Shown here one piece after another: positions 7,396-15,778 of a stretch of DNA of 64,000 nucleotides. The notes beneath the pieces are model-generated. The model did no database searches. It was not told where the DNA came from and saw nothing but the letters and a program-made list of their open reading frames with translations. How positions within the stretch are numbered: the first letter of the stretch is position 1; each line of letters starts with the position of its first letter. The translations under genes were made by a program, and so were the position numbers. Source of the DNA: Myxococcus eversor (GTDB lineage Bacteria; Myxococcota; Myxococcia; Myxococcales; Myxococcaceae); assembly GCF_010894455.1 (NCBI RefSeq), contig NZ_JAAIXY010000019.1, positions 186,001 through 250,000 of the forward strand, in the 5' to 3' direction.

Positions 7396-8904
7396 TCAGC
7401 GCGCCAGGAGCCGTGCCGGGGTGTGAACGACGGTGATATCCTTGTAGCCGTTGCCCTCAAGCAGCTTCCGGATGGCATTGGCAGCATGCTCCTCGGCAAC
7501 ATGCCACTCGATTCTGTTGCCCATGCCCCGAACGATGTCACGCTGCCGTTCGGCCTGGTCGATGAGATCCTGTGCTTTGCCGGAATTTCTGTACCAGTAC
7601 TTGGGGGCAAGGTCGTCCTCGAAGAACGCCGCGTAGCCAGGCCCTTTGGCCTCCAGGAGCACGCCGTCTTTGAAGCCGTCGAAACGCACGCCTCCATCCT
7701 TCGTACCCATCCCCCCGACCCAGTAGGCGTCGTCGTATGAGTGACCTGAAATCTGCTCCTGGTAGGCCTGAGCGCGCTCGGACGCCCCCTTCTCTCTAGA
7801 AGGCCCCCAATTCCCAGGCCCTTTTCCGCCAGAGGGGGCCGGATGCCCCGTAGTTGTATTGGCGCGCTGAAGGATGATGGCGGCTCCGGGACCGCCACCC
7901 AACACCGCCGCCGCGCGCCCTACTGGAACCGCCACGCGCTCGATGGTCAGCGTCCCCTGCGCGGACAAGGCCAGCACTGGCACCGTGGCCTCGGCGCCCG
8001 CCAGTGCGCTTGTCACCGAGCGCGTCGAGGCGGCCGCCGTGCCCGTCGTGAGCAGGAGGTCCGTAGCCAGTTCGGCCACCGCCTCGATCTGCTCGCCCCG
8101 CGTCATGTATCGGAAGCGCTCGAAGTATTCCGGCGATGACTCAATGAGCGCGGCCACGCCAGCGGGCAGGTTCTTGACGGCGGCGATGCTGTCCATCGGA
8201 TAGGTGAGAAAGTGACCCACGGAGAGCGCCAGCTTCACGACAGCGGATTCGGCTCCATCCAGTGTGCGGCCCACGTAATCCGCGTCGTCGTGGACATCCG
8301 CCAGCGGGAATCCATCCACCTCCCGCAGCGCGTCGTCCAGCGCGCGGAAGACGCCCGTGCGCCCATCGTAGAAGCGGCCCAGTTCGAAGCCGTGCGCCCG
8401 GAAGCCACCGTTGCGCCACTCCACGGAGCCCACCCGCTGTTGGGTCCCGCCACTGCGCACCCATGCGAGGCACCCGTCAGGCCGGAGTACCGCCAGATGA
8501 TCGAAGCGACTCACCCGCTGAACCAACTCGGCGCGCGACACCTCGCCCTTGTCCAGAACCTCGCGCAGCATGAAGCCCACCGCGACGCGTGCCGGAAATT
8601 GCCCCAGCGTCACGTCCCTGCCCAGCAGCGCTGCCAGAAGCCGCGCCGCCTGCGGGGGCGTGAGTGGACTCCCCTTCACAGGTCGTTCGTCACGGTCCTC
8701 CATCCCCGCGTCACGAAGCAATACGTCAAAGGCGTCGCTCCGTGGACCTCGTGGAGGGAGAGTTTCCCGGGAGGTGTCCTCCACCCGTCGCTCACCAAGT
8801 GACGCGGAGCGCTGGTGGAACGTACCTTTGCGAGTAGCGGGTTCAACTCCCGAGCAGCCCGAGACAAGAACGGCGATGCACAGCATCCAGAGGCCACAAC
8901 GCAT
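7396..8904 (-). CDS. Lipoprotein toxin with C-terminal Tox-REase-5-like nuclease domain
   Basis: A 502-residue protein with a lipoprotein signal (MRCGLWMLCIAVLVSGC; lipobox VSGC, lipidated C17). The middle (about residues 60-330) is a conserved but unnamed region with hydrophobic patches around 270-340 (alanine/valine-rich). A glycine/proline-rich linker (about 350-380) leads to the C-terminal domain, where VRFDGFKDGVLLEAKGPG contains the D and E-x-K of a PD-(D/E)XK-type fold, as in Tox-REase-5. The family is predicted to cut nucleic acid. The following gene is Imm52, completing a toxin/immunity module. A lipoprotein presentation suggests outer-membrane delivery during contact, as in myxobacterial outer-membrane exchange toxins, but that route is inference. 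The ribosome site GAGGTGAAG lies just before the start. Confidence 0.8.
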   Translation of the reverse strand: MRCGLWMLCIAVLVSGCSGVEPATRKGTFHQRSASLGERRVEDTSRETLPPRGPRSDAFDVLLRDAGMEDRDERPVKGSPLTPPQAARLLAALLGRDVTLGQFPARVAVGFMLREVLDKGEVSRAELVQRVSRFDHLAVLRPDGCLAWVRSGGTQQRVGSVEWRNGGFRAHGFELGRFYDGRTGVFRALDDALREVDGFPLADVHDDADYVGRTLDGAESAVVKLALSVGHFLTYPMDSIAAVKNLPAGVAALIESSPEYFERFRYMTRGEQIEAVAELATDLLLTTGTAAASTRSVTSALAGAEATVPVLALSAQGTLTIERVAVPVGRAAAVLGGGPGAAIILQRANTTTGHPAPSGGKGPGNWGPSREKGASERAQAYQEQISGHSYDDAYWVGGMGTKDGGVRFDGFKDGVLLEAKGPGYAAFFEDDLAPKYWYRNSGKAQDLIDQAERQRDIVRGMGNRIEWHVAEEHAANAIRKLLEGNGYKDITVVHTPARLLAR

Positions 8905-9079
8905 TCTTCACCTCGCGCCTCCACCCTCGGAGGCCAGCGGTCTGGATGCTGGCATTCACTTCTGACAAGACGATGGGCAGCGCGGTAGGGTCCCGCATCG
9001 TCACGCAGACATGCCTCTGCAGCGGGCCCGCGCGGGCGTGTCACCCTCTCTGCATGGGCGACACGCTCGGGGTGACGAC

Positions 9080-9520
9080 TCAGGCGGTGGCGCGCAGCGG
9101 GAACGGCTGGGGGCTCGGGCCGGCCTGCCAGTTGTTGTAGCGGCCATCCCAGTACTGGACGGTGAGCTTGGAGACGTCCACGCCGTCGAGGCAGCCCAGG
9201 TTGATGGAGCGGAAGTGGCCGCCCATCTCCTCGACGAAGCCTCCGCCGTAGCACTGGACGCCGCAGTGCTTGCAGAAGCGGCGGTAGTTGGGGCTGTCAC
9301 CCACCCGGTACTCGCCCGTCTCGCTCTCTCCCTTGGTGACACGGAACTGGCTCGGCGGAACCGAGGTCGTCGTGCCGCCCATCTTGGTGCAGACGGTGCA
9401 GTTGCAGCGGTTCACCGGCGCCGCGAGGTCGAACTCGGCCTCGAAGCGCACGGCGCCGCAGTGACAGCCGCCGACGTACGTCTTCAGGGTGGGGGACTTC
9501 TGGGGGGCGGTCTCGCTCAT
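9080..9520 (-). CDS. GFA/CENP-V domain protein (glutathione-dependent formaldehyde-activating-like)
   Basis: A 146-residue zinc protein of the GFA fold. The zinc-ligand cysteines are all visible: GGCHCGAVRF near residue 20, CNCTVCTKMG near 45, and CKHCGVQCYGGG near 85. Family members bind one or two zincs; the founding enzyme Gfa condenses formaldehyde with glutathione, but most single-domain members have unproven activity, so the substrate is left open. It is monocistronic, with a palindromic operator-like sequence about 50-60 bp upstream of its start, suggesting regulated expression. Confidence 0.85.
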   Translation of the reverse strand: MSETAPQKSPTLKTYVGGCHCGAVRFEAEFDLAAPVNRCNCTVCTKMGGTTTSVPPSQFRVTKGESETGEYRVGDSPNYRRFCKHCGVQCYGGGFVEEMGGHFRSINLGCLDGVDVSKLTVQYWDGRYNNWQAGPSPQPFPLRATA

Positions 9521-9567
9521 GGCAGGGTTCTCCTCGGTGCGGCGTGTTGATGGAGGGAGTTATGAAC

Positions 9568-9582
9568 CCTGTCAGTGACAGG
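9568..9582. promoter_or_regulatory. Operator-like palindrome upstream of the GFA gene
   Basis: CCTGTCAGTGACAGG is a perfect 7-1-7 inverted repeat. Two further half-sites of the same word follow within 35 bp: TGTCAGG at 9587-9593 and CCTGACA near 9608. The cluster lies 48-95 bp upstream of the GFA start on its promoter side, where a repressor or activator would bind. The cognate regulator is not known; the AraC-type gene transcribed toward it is one candidate by position. Confidence 0.5.
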
Positions 9583-9639
9583 AGTATGTCAGGTTTCCGC
9601 GAGGCCCCCTGACAATCCGGCCTGAGCACGGGCACCCCA

Positions 9640-10452
9640 TCACGCGCGCGAGCGGACGATGGCGCCCGGTGTCACTCCCAGTACCCGGCGCATGCACCGG
9701 GCCATGTGGCTCTGGTGGGAGAACCCCGCCTCCAGCGCGACCTGCCCCGTGGGCATCTCCCCACGCAGCAACAGGGTGCGGGCGAGCTCCACCCGGCGCT
9801 GAATCACGTACTCGTGGGCGGGCAGCCCCGTGGAGCGCTTGAAGAGCGTCTTGAAGTGCGACGCGCTGACTCCCGCCACGCGCGCCAGTGACGCGAGCGC
9901 GAGGTCTTCGTCCAGGTGCTTCTCGATGTACTCGATGACCCGCTGGAGCTGGGACGCGGGGAGTCCGCCGCGCACCTCGGCCTCGGTCCGGTACCGGGCC
10001 AACAGCCTCGCCGCGAGCGCCAGCCCCAGGCTCTCCCGGTAGAGCAGCCCGTTGGGGAAGTCCGCGTGGGACTCCGCCTCCAGCGCCCAGGCGATGTGCT
10101 CTATCTGCTCGTCGCGGAAGTGGTGGCGCTCCTCCAGCCCCACCTTGTCCGGGTCCAACCCCATGTCCTCGGCGGCCATCCGCAAGAGCGAGTGGGGCAG
10201 CCGCAGGTCCACCGCGGTGCTCGCGTCGTCCTCCACCCAGGTGTCGGACGCGCCGGCGGGCATCAGGCTCAAGTCACCGCGCGTGCGCACCGAGCGGCTG
10301 GAGCTGGAGTGACAGGACACCCGGACGGGCTTGCCTGAATGGAGGCTGATGAAGTGGTCAGCGCTGGCGGCGTGCCGCACGTCGCCCATACGCGTCATCC
10401 GCAACTCGACACCGAGGCTGATTCGAGGACGTCGGCGCGCGTGCTCACTCAT
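9640..10452 (-). CDS. AraC-family transcriptional regulator
   Basis: A 270-residue regulator. The start at 10452 gives MSEHARRRPRISLGVELRM; a longer frame up to 10866 would overlap the divergent SDR gene and is rejected. The N-terminal 160 residues form a cupin-like sensor region. The C-terminal 100 residues contain the two AraC helix-turn-helices: LALASLARVAGVSASHFKTLFK and PTGQVALEAGFSHQSHMARC, ending in the usual LGVTPGAIVR. It is divergent from an SDR/imine-reductase-like pair with about 150 bp between the starts, so control of that operon is the simplest expectation (inference). Confidence 0.9.
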   Translation of the reverse strand: MSEHARRRPRISLGVELRMTRMGDVRHAASADHFISLHSGKPVRVSCHSSSSRSVRTRGDLSLMPAGASDTWVEDDASTAVDLRLPHSLLRMAAEDMGLDPDKVGLEERHHFRDEQIEHIAWALEAESHADFPNGLLYRESLGLALAARLLARYRTEAEVRGGLPASQLQRVIEYIEKHLDEDLALASLARVAGVSASHFKTLFKRSTGLPAHEYVIQRRVELARTLLLRGEMPTGQVALEAGFSHQSHMARCMRRVLGVTPGAIVRSRA

Positions 10453-10600
10453 GGCCCCCGAATATAGGAACCCCCGGCTTTTCGTGCTCCCGAAACATCC
10501 GCGCGTGCGCGACCCGCGCGGAGGCCGTCGGTATTCCTTTCCCACATCCAACGCGAGGTGGCCGCGAGCGGTCCCACCTCCACGCAGGCGGTCGGGAGTC

Positions 10601-11353
10601 ATGCACATGGGCAGGTACTCAGGGAAGAAAGCAGTGGTGACCGGGGGCACGGCGGGAATCGGGCTCGCGACGGTGAAGGCGCTGCTCACGGAGGGCGCGG
10701 AGGTGCTGCTCACCGGACGCAACGAGCAGGGCCTGGACGCGGCGCGAAAGGAGCTGGGCCCCCGGGCGCACGTGGTGCGCTCCGACACGGCGAACCTGCG
10801 CGACATCGACGCGCTGGCCGCGCTCGTGAAGGAGAAGCTGGGCGCGGTCGACTTCGTCCTCATCAACGCGGGCTACGCGAAGCTGCGCCCCTTCGACCAG
10901 GTGTCGGAGGCCGAGTACGACGAGACGTTCGCCATCAACACCAAGGGCGCGTTCTTCGCCGCGCAGCGGCTGGCGCCTCACGTCCGGGAAGGCGGAGCGT
11001 TCGTCTTCACCACCTCGGTAGCGGACGAGTCCGGCTACCCGGGCATGAGCGCCTATGCGGGCTCGAAGGCGGCGGTGCGCTCGTTCGTGCGCGTGCTCGC
11101 CTCGGAGCTGTTGCCCCGAGGCGTCCGCGTCAACGCGCTGAGCCCCGGCTTCACGAGGACGCCCACGCTGGGCGTCCACGGCGCCACGCCCGAGGAGGTG
11201 GCGGCCTTCGAGAAGGAGGGAGCGGAAATCACGCCGATGAAGCGCATCGGCTCCGCGGAGGAAGTGGCGCGCGCGGCGCTGTTCCTCGGCTTCGAGGCGA
11301 CGTTCACCACCGGCGCGGAGCTGCCCGTCGACGGCGGCCTCTCGCAGCTCTGA
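10601..11353 (+). CDS. Short-chain dehydrogenase/reductase (SDR)
   Basis: A 250-residue classical SDR. The NAD(P)-binding motif is TGGTAGIG (residues 14-21), the structural motif NAG is at 89-91, and the catalytic set is S139, Y152 and K156 (YAGSK). VNALSPG near residue 175 and the end DGGL are standard. R40 after the second strand (TGRNEQG) suggests NADP preference. The start is ATG at 10601 or, two codons later, 10607; GGGAG lies just upstream. It is followed 24 bp later by an imine-reductase-like gene, so the two probably act as an operon on a carbonyl or imine substrate under the divergent AraC regulator. The substrate cannot be told from the sequence. Confidence 0.92.
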   Translation: MHMGRYSGKKAVVTGGTAGIGLATVKALLTEGAEVLLTGRNEQGLDAARKELGPRAHVVRSDTANLRDIDALAALVKEKLGAVDFVLINAGYAKLRPFDQVSEAEYDETFAINTKGAFFAAQRLAPHVREGGAFVFTTSVADESGYPGMSAYAGSKAAVRSFVRVLASELLPRGVRVNALSPGFTRTPTLGVHGATPEEVAAFEKEGAEITPMKRIGSAEEVARAALFLGFEATFTTGAELPVDGGLSQL

Positions 11354-11377
11354 TTCGAGACAGGGAGAAATCCAAAC

Positions 11378-12253
11378 ATGAAGCCATCCATCAGTGTCAT
11401 CGGCGCGGGCCGCATGGGCTCCGCGCTCATCAAGGCGTTCCTCAAGAGTGGACATGCGACGACGGTCTGGAATCGCACGCGGGCCCGCTCGGAGCCCCTG
11501 GCGGCGCTGGGCGCGCGCATCGCGGACAGCGTGCGGGACGCGGTGCACACCGCCGACATCGTCGTGGTGAACGTGAATGACTACGACACCAGCGACCACC
11601 TGGTCCGGCAGGACGAGGTGACGCAGGCGCTGCGAGGCAAGCTGCTCGTGCAGTTGACGTCCGGCGCCCCCGCCCTCGCGCGTGAGCAGGCGGACTGGGC
11701 GCGGAGGCACGGCATCGACTACCTGGACGGCGCCATCATGGGCACGCCGGACTTCATCGGCCTGTCCGAGGGGACGCTCCTGTACGCGGGCCCCGCCGCG
11801 CTGTTCGAGAAACACCGACCCACGCTGCTCGTGCTCGGGGGCAACACGCAGCACGTGGGCGAGGACGTGGGCCATGCGTCCGCGCTCGACAGCGCGCTGC
11901 TCGTCCACATGTGGGGCTCCCTGTTCGGCGTGCTACAGGCCGTGGCCATCTGCCGCGCGGAGAAGCTCCCGCTCCAGACGCTGGCGACGTTCGTCAAGGC
12001 GCTGGCCCCCGTCGTCGACGGCGCCGTGGCGGACGTGCTCACCCGCGTCCAGAAGGACACGCTGGGCGCCGACGAGGCGACCCTGGCCACACTGGAGACG
12101 CACAACGTCGCGTTCCAGCACCTGCTGCACCTGTGCGAGGAGCGCGGCATCCACGATGGCATCCCTCGCGCCATGGACGCCCTCATCCAGGCGGCCTTGA
12201 AGAAGGGACACGGGCAGGACGACTTCGCGGTCCTCACCCGCGTCCTGCGCTGA
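11378..12253 (+). CDS. NAD(P)-dependent oxidoreductase, imine-reductase-like
   Basis: A 291-residue member of the beta-hydroxyacid dehydrogenase/6-phosphogluconate dehydrogenase-like group. The Rossmann motif is IGAGRMGSALIKAF, and TTVWNRTRARSEPL, with its Arg-Thr after strand 2, is characteristic of NADPH-specific imine reductases. The segment YLDGAIMGTPDFIGLSEGTLLYAGP matches the linker region of that family. The C-terminal helical domain (from about residue 170) would form the intertwined dimer. Imine reductases reduce cyclic or exocyclic imines; physiological substrates are usually unknown. Coupled behind the SDR gene (24 bp). Confidence 0.85.
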   Translation: MKPSISVIGAGRMGSALIKAFLKSGHATTVWNRTRARSEPLAALGARIADSVRDAVHTADIVVVNVNDYDTSDHLVRQDEVTQALRGKLLVQLTSGAPALAREQADWARRHGIDYLDGAIMGTPDFIGLSEGTLLYAGPAALFEKHRPTLLVLGGNTQHVGEDVGHASALDSALLVHMWGSLFGVLQAVAICRAEKLPLQTLATFVKALAPVVDGAVADVLTRVQKDTLGADEATLATLETHNVAFQHLLHLCEERGIHDGIPRAMDALIQAALKKGHGQDDFAVLTRVLR

Positions 12254-12429
12254 GCGTCACGCGCATCACCGAGGCGCGAGTCGAGGCGGAATCCCCTCCG
12301 CGCATCACTGCCGGTGAGGTATCGGCCGTCCGCTCATCCCACCATCGCGGAGCCGCCCTCTGCATGGCGCTTGCTGGCCCATGGAGAGGGCGGTAGGGAA
12401 ACGGGGCCACCACCACGAGCCAGGACTCC

Positions 12430-13077
12430 ATGGCGCAAAAGAAGACCGCGGTCCCTCGTTCCCCCTCGAAGAAGGCGTCGACGACTCCCGCCGTCCCGCT
12501 TGAGGTCGCCTGGCGGGCGCTGGAGCAGCAGTTCCGCGAGGCCCTGGGCCCGCGCGCCACGGGGCAGTACCCGGTGGACCTGGAGCCCCTGCACGTGACC
12601 TTCAAGCAGGTCCCCGACGTCACGGGGCTCCTGCCGGACACGTATCAGCGCTTCGTCGAGGCCGTGGGCTATGGCTGGCTCAACACCGGCAAGAAGGGCC
12701 TGGCCTTCCTGCCACCCCGCTGGCGCGCACGGGAGTCACAAGGCATGGGCGAGCCGGGTCGCGCTTGGGACCGGGTGCGCTGGGAACGAGAGGCGGGCCA
12801 TCACGTCTACCGCTTCCTGATGTTCGCGTCCGAGGACCGCAACGACGTCAATGGCTACTGCTTCGGCAAGAGCGAGCAGGATGGCTCGCTCGTCGTCTGG
12901 CTCGTGGAAGACAGCCTGCCGCTGCGGGAGGAGGGCCCCTTCGAGCCCTGGCTCGCCAAGAAGCTGGCGGCCCTGACCAAGGCCCTCGCGAAGCGCGGCG
13001 CCCGGCCGGAGCTGGGAGACCCGCTCGCGCTGGCGCAGGAGTCGCTCGGAGTCACACCGCCTCCGCCACCCACCTGA
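12430..13077 (+). CDS. Hypothetical protein, possibly SMI1/KNR4 (SUKH)-like
   Basis: A 215-residue soluble protein with a Lys/Ser/Pro-rich N-terminus (MAQKKTAVPRSPSKKAS). The middle has the layout of SUKH immunity-type proteins: an early helix with a Tyr-x-x-Phe (LPDTYQRFVEAVGYGWL), a strand GLAFLPPRW, a later YRFLMFASEDRNDVNGYCF, then a Val-Val-Trp strand and a final sFe-like helix (GPFEPWLAKKLAAL). The match is by pattern only and weak. No toxin gene is adjacent: it lies between the imine-reductase-like gene and an ADOP permease. It could be an orphan immunity gene or an unrelated house protein. Confidence 0.45.
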   Translation: MAQKKTAVPRSPSKKASTTPAVPLEVAWRALEQQFREALGPRATGQYPVDLEPLHVTFKQVPDVTGLLPDTYQRFVEAVGYGWLNTGKKGLAFLPPRWRARESQGMGEPGRAWDRVRWEREAGHHVYRFLMFASEDRNDVNGYCFGKSEQDGSLVVWLVEDSLPLREEGPFEPWLAKKLAALTKALAKRGARPELGDPLALAQESLGVTPPPPPT

Positions 13078-13174
13078 CCCGGTGTTCCGGAACTGGGAAG
13101 CCACTTCCCAGGGTCGGGCAACCCGACGCGCGGCGAGCACGGGCCTTCACTCGACGCGCCCTGGGAGAAGAGGC

Positions 13175-15688
13175 ATGGCTCGACCCTTGCTTCGTGCGGG
13201 GAGCCGCAGCCTTCGCCCCGGAGGGGCCTTGTCCGACATCACCCAAGACCTTCGCCTCGCCCTGAGGATGCTCGCCCGGCATCCGGCGTTCACCCTCGTC
13301 GCGGTGCTCACGCTGGCCCTGAGCATCGCGGCGAACACCGCCATCTTCAGCGTGGTCAACGCGGTGCTGCTGTCGCCCCTGCCCTTCCCCGAGCAGGACC
13401 GACTGGTGCTGGCCTGGACGCGGATGCCGAGCACCCCTCGGTGGACCGTGGCGCCCGCCAACTTCCTCGACTGGCGCGCCCAGGGCGACGTGTTCGACGG
13501 GCTCGCGGCGTTCTCCCGCCTCAGCCTCAGCCTGACAGGCGATGGCACGCCCGAGCGCCTGCGCGGCGCCAGCGTGTCCGCCAACTACTTCCAGGTGCTC
13601 GGCGTGCCGGCGGCCCTGGGCAGCGCGTTTCAACCCGTCGAGGGGGAGACAGGGCCTCGCCACGTCGTGGTGCTGAGCCACGCGCTGTGGAAGCGCCGCT
13701 TCGGCGCGGACCCTCGCATCATCGGTCGTGACGTGCGCCTCGATGACCGCGGCTACCAGGTCGTCGGAGTGATGCCGGAGCGCTTCACCCTGCCCGGCAT
13801 CGGACCGCAGACGTCCACGCCGGCCGATGCACCCGAGCTCTGGGTTCCCGCGCCGTCGCACGACATCCCGCAGCTCGGCTCGGATGGGACGCTGGACCTC
13901 AGCCAGTCCCGAGACACCACCTACCTGCGCGTGCTCGGACGACTGAAGCCCGGCGTGACGATGGAGCGCGCGAGCGCGGCGATGAGCGCCGTCGCCCAGC
14001 GGCTGGAGCAGGAGTACCCCTCGAGCAACCTGCACTCCGGCATCACCCTGGTGCCCCTGCGCGAGCAGATTCTCGGCGACGTGCGGCCTGTGTTGTGGGT
14101 GCTGCTGGCGGCGGTGGGGCTGGTGATGGCCATCGCCTGCGCGAACGTGGCCAACCTCTTCCTGGTGCGCGCGGCGGCGCGGCGGCAGGAGATGGCGGTG
14201 CGCGCGGCGTTGGGCGCGGGACGCGGACGGATGATGCGTCAACTCCTCACGGAGAGCGTGCTGCTCGGCCTGCTCGCGGGCGCGCTGGGCCTGCTCCTCA
14301 CCGTCTGGGGAATGGACAGCCTGCTGAGCCTGGTGCCGGCGGAGCTGCCCCGGCTCGACGAGGTTCGCGTGGACGGACGGGTGCTGGCCTTCGCGCTGTG
14401 CATGTCGCTGGGCACGGGGCTCCTCTTCGGCCTGCTGCCCGCGCTCCAGGCCTCGCGTCCGGACCTCGACGGAGTGTTGCGACAGGCGGGTGGAGGAAAG
14501 CTCGTGGGCGGCGGCCGTTCGCGCGGCGCGCTCGTGGTGGGCGAGGTGGCGCTGGCGGTGGTGCTGCTCATTGGCGCGGGACTGTTGCTGCGCAGCCTGT
14601 CGCGCCTCCAGGACGTGGACCCGGGCTTCCGCGAGGAATCCGTGCTCACCTGGACCCTGGAGCTGCCGAAGGAGAAGTACCCAGACGAGGCGCGACAGGG
14701 GGCCTTCTTCCAGCAGGTGGTGGAGCACGTGTCGGCGCTCCCGGGCGTCCGGAGCGCGGGCGCGGTGACGGACCTCCCGCTGGGAGGCGCCAACATCTGG
14801 TTCAACCTGGACATCGAGGGACGTCCGGCGCCTTCTCCCCAGGAGCGCGCGAGCGTGGGCTTCCAGGTCGTCACGCCGGGCTACTTCGAGTCGCTGGGCA
14901 TCCCCGTGCGCCAGGGCCGGGACGTGACGAGCACCGACACGAGCATGTCGCAGCCCGTGGTGATGCTGAACGAGACGGCCGCGCGGCTCCACTTCCCGAA
15001 GATGGACCCGGTGGGCCAGCGGATTCGCGTGGGGGACGCGGAGACGCCCTGGCTCACGGTGGTGGGCGTGGTGGGTGACGTGCGGTACGACGGCCTCACC
15101 CAGGAGACCCGACCGGAGGCCTACCTGCCCGCGCTCCAGCGCTCCCTCTTCCTCATGTCCTTCGTCGCCCGGACGGAGGCCGAGCCGATGGCGCTGGCCG
15201 CCGCGGTGCGCTCCGTCGTGGCCTCGCTGGACAAGGACCTGCCCGTGGGCGTGACGCTGACGATGGAGCAGCGCGTGGCGGAGTCCACCGCGCGGCCTCG
15301 CTTCGTGTCAGTGCTCGTGGCGGTGTTCGCGGTCCTCTCGCTGCTGCTCGCCAGCGTGGGCCTGTCCGGCGTCATGGCGTACACGGCGCGGCAGCGCACG
15401 CGGGAGATTGGCATCCGCATGGCGCTGGGGGCGCAGGCCTCGGACGTGCTGCGCATGGTGCTGGGCCAGGGCCTGCGGCTGGCGCTCGGGGGTGTCGCGC
15501 TGGGACTCCTCGGGGCCTGGGGACTGACGCGCGTGTTGTCCAGCCTGCTGTTCGACGTGAGCGCCACGGACCCCGTCGTCTTCGGCTCGCTGTCCCTGCT
15601 GGTGGCCGTGGTGGCCCTGCTGGCCACCTGGCTGCCCGCGCACCGCGCCACCCGGGTGGATCCGCAAGTCGCCCTGAGAAGCGAGTAA
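13175..15688 (+). CDS. ADOP-family ABC transporter permease (MacB/FtsX type)
   Basis: An 837-residue member of the acidobacterial duplicated orphan permease family. The start ITQDLRLALRMLARHPAFT is diagnostic; the ATG at 13175 precedes it by about 20 residues, and a TTG at 13229 is an alternative. There is one N-terminal membrane segment (about residues 40-68), a periplasmic MacB_PCD domain, a first FtsX block of three segments (from VLWVLLAAVGLVMAIACANV, about residue 308), a second periplasmic domain and a final FtsX block. The signature RRQEMAVRAALGAGRGRMMR and its repeat RTREIGIRMALGAQASDVLR are both present. No ATPase gene is adjacent, as usual for this orphan family. Probable roles are export or mechanotransmission; the substrate is unknown. 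Confidence 0.9.
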   Translation: MARPLLRAGSRSLRPGGALSDITQDLRLALRMLARHPAFTLVAVLTLALSIAANTAIFSVVNAVLLSPLPFPEQDRLVLAWTRMPSTPRWTVAPANFLDWRAQGDVFDGLAAFSRLSLSLTGDGTPERLRGASVSANYFQVLGVPAALGSAFQPVEGETGPRHVVVLSHALWKRRFGADPRIIGRDVRLDDRGYQVVGVMPERFTLPGIGPQTSTPADAPELWVPAPSHDIPQLGSDGTLDLSQSRDTTYLRVLGRLKPGVTMERASAAMSAVAQRLEQEYPSSNLHSGITLVPLREQILGDVRPVLWVLLAAVGLVMAIACANVANLFLVRAAARRQEMAVRAALGAGRGRMMRQLLTESVLLGLLAGALGLLLTVWGMDSLLSLVPAELPRLDEVRVDGRVLAFALCMSLGTGLLFGLLPALQASRPDLDGVLRQAGGGKLVGGGRSRGALVVGEVALAVVLLIGAGLLLRSLSRLQDVDPGFREESVLTWTLELPKEKYPDEARQGAFFQQVVEHVSALPGVRSAGAVTDLPLGGANIWFNLDIEGRPAPSPQERASVGFQVVTPGYFESLGIPVRQGRDVTSTDTSMSQPVVMLNETAARLHFPKMDPVGQRIRVGDAETPWLTVVGVVGDVRYDGLTQETRPEAYLPALQRSLFLMSFVARTEAEPMALAAAVRSVVASLDKDLPVGVTLTMEQRVAESTARPRFVSVLVAVFAVLSLLLASVGLSGVMAYTARQRTREIGIRMALGAQASDVLRMVLGQGLRLALGGVALGLLGAWGLTRVLSSLLFDVSATDPVVFGSLSLLVAVVALLATWLPAHRATRVDPQVALRSE

Positions 15689-15778
15689 GCGCTGAGAGTC
15701 CAGCACTCACCCTGTCCGTGATGGAGGTGACGCCACGGGGCGCTTGAGGCTTGGAGGGCGGTCGTTAGATTGCCTCGC

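Noticed and set aside
13052..14992. Long minus-strand frame opposite the ADOP permease
   Set aside because: His/Arg/Gln-rich shadow with no family likeness.
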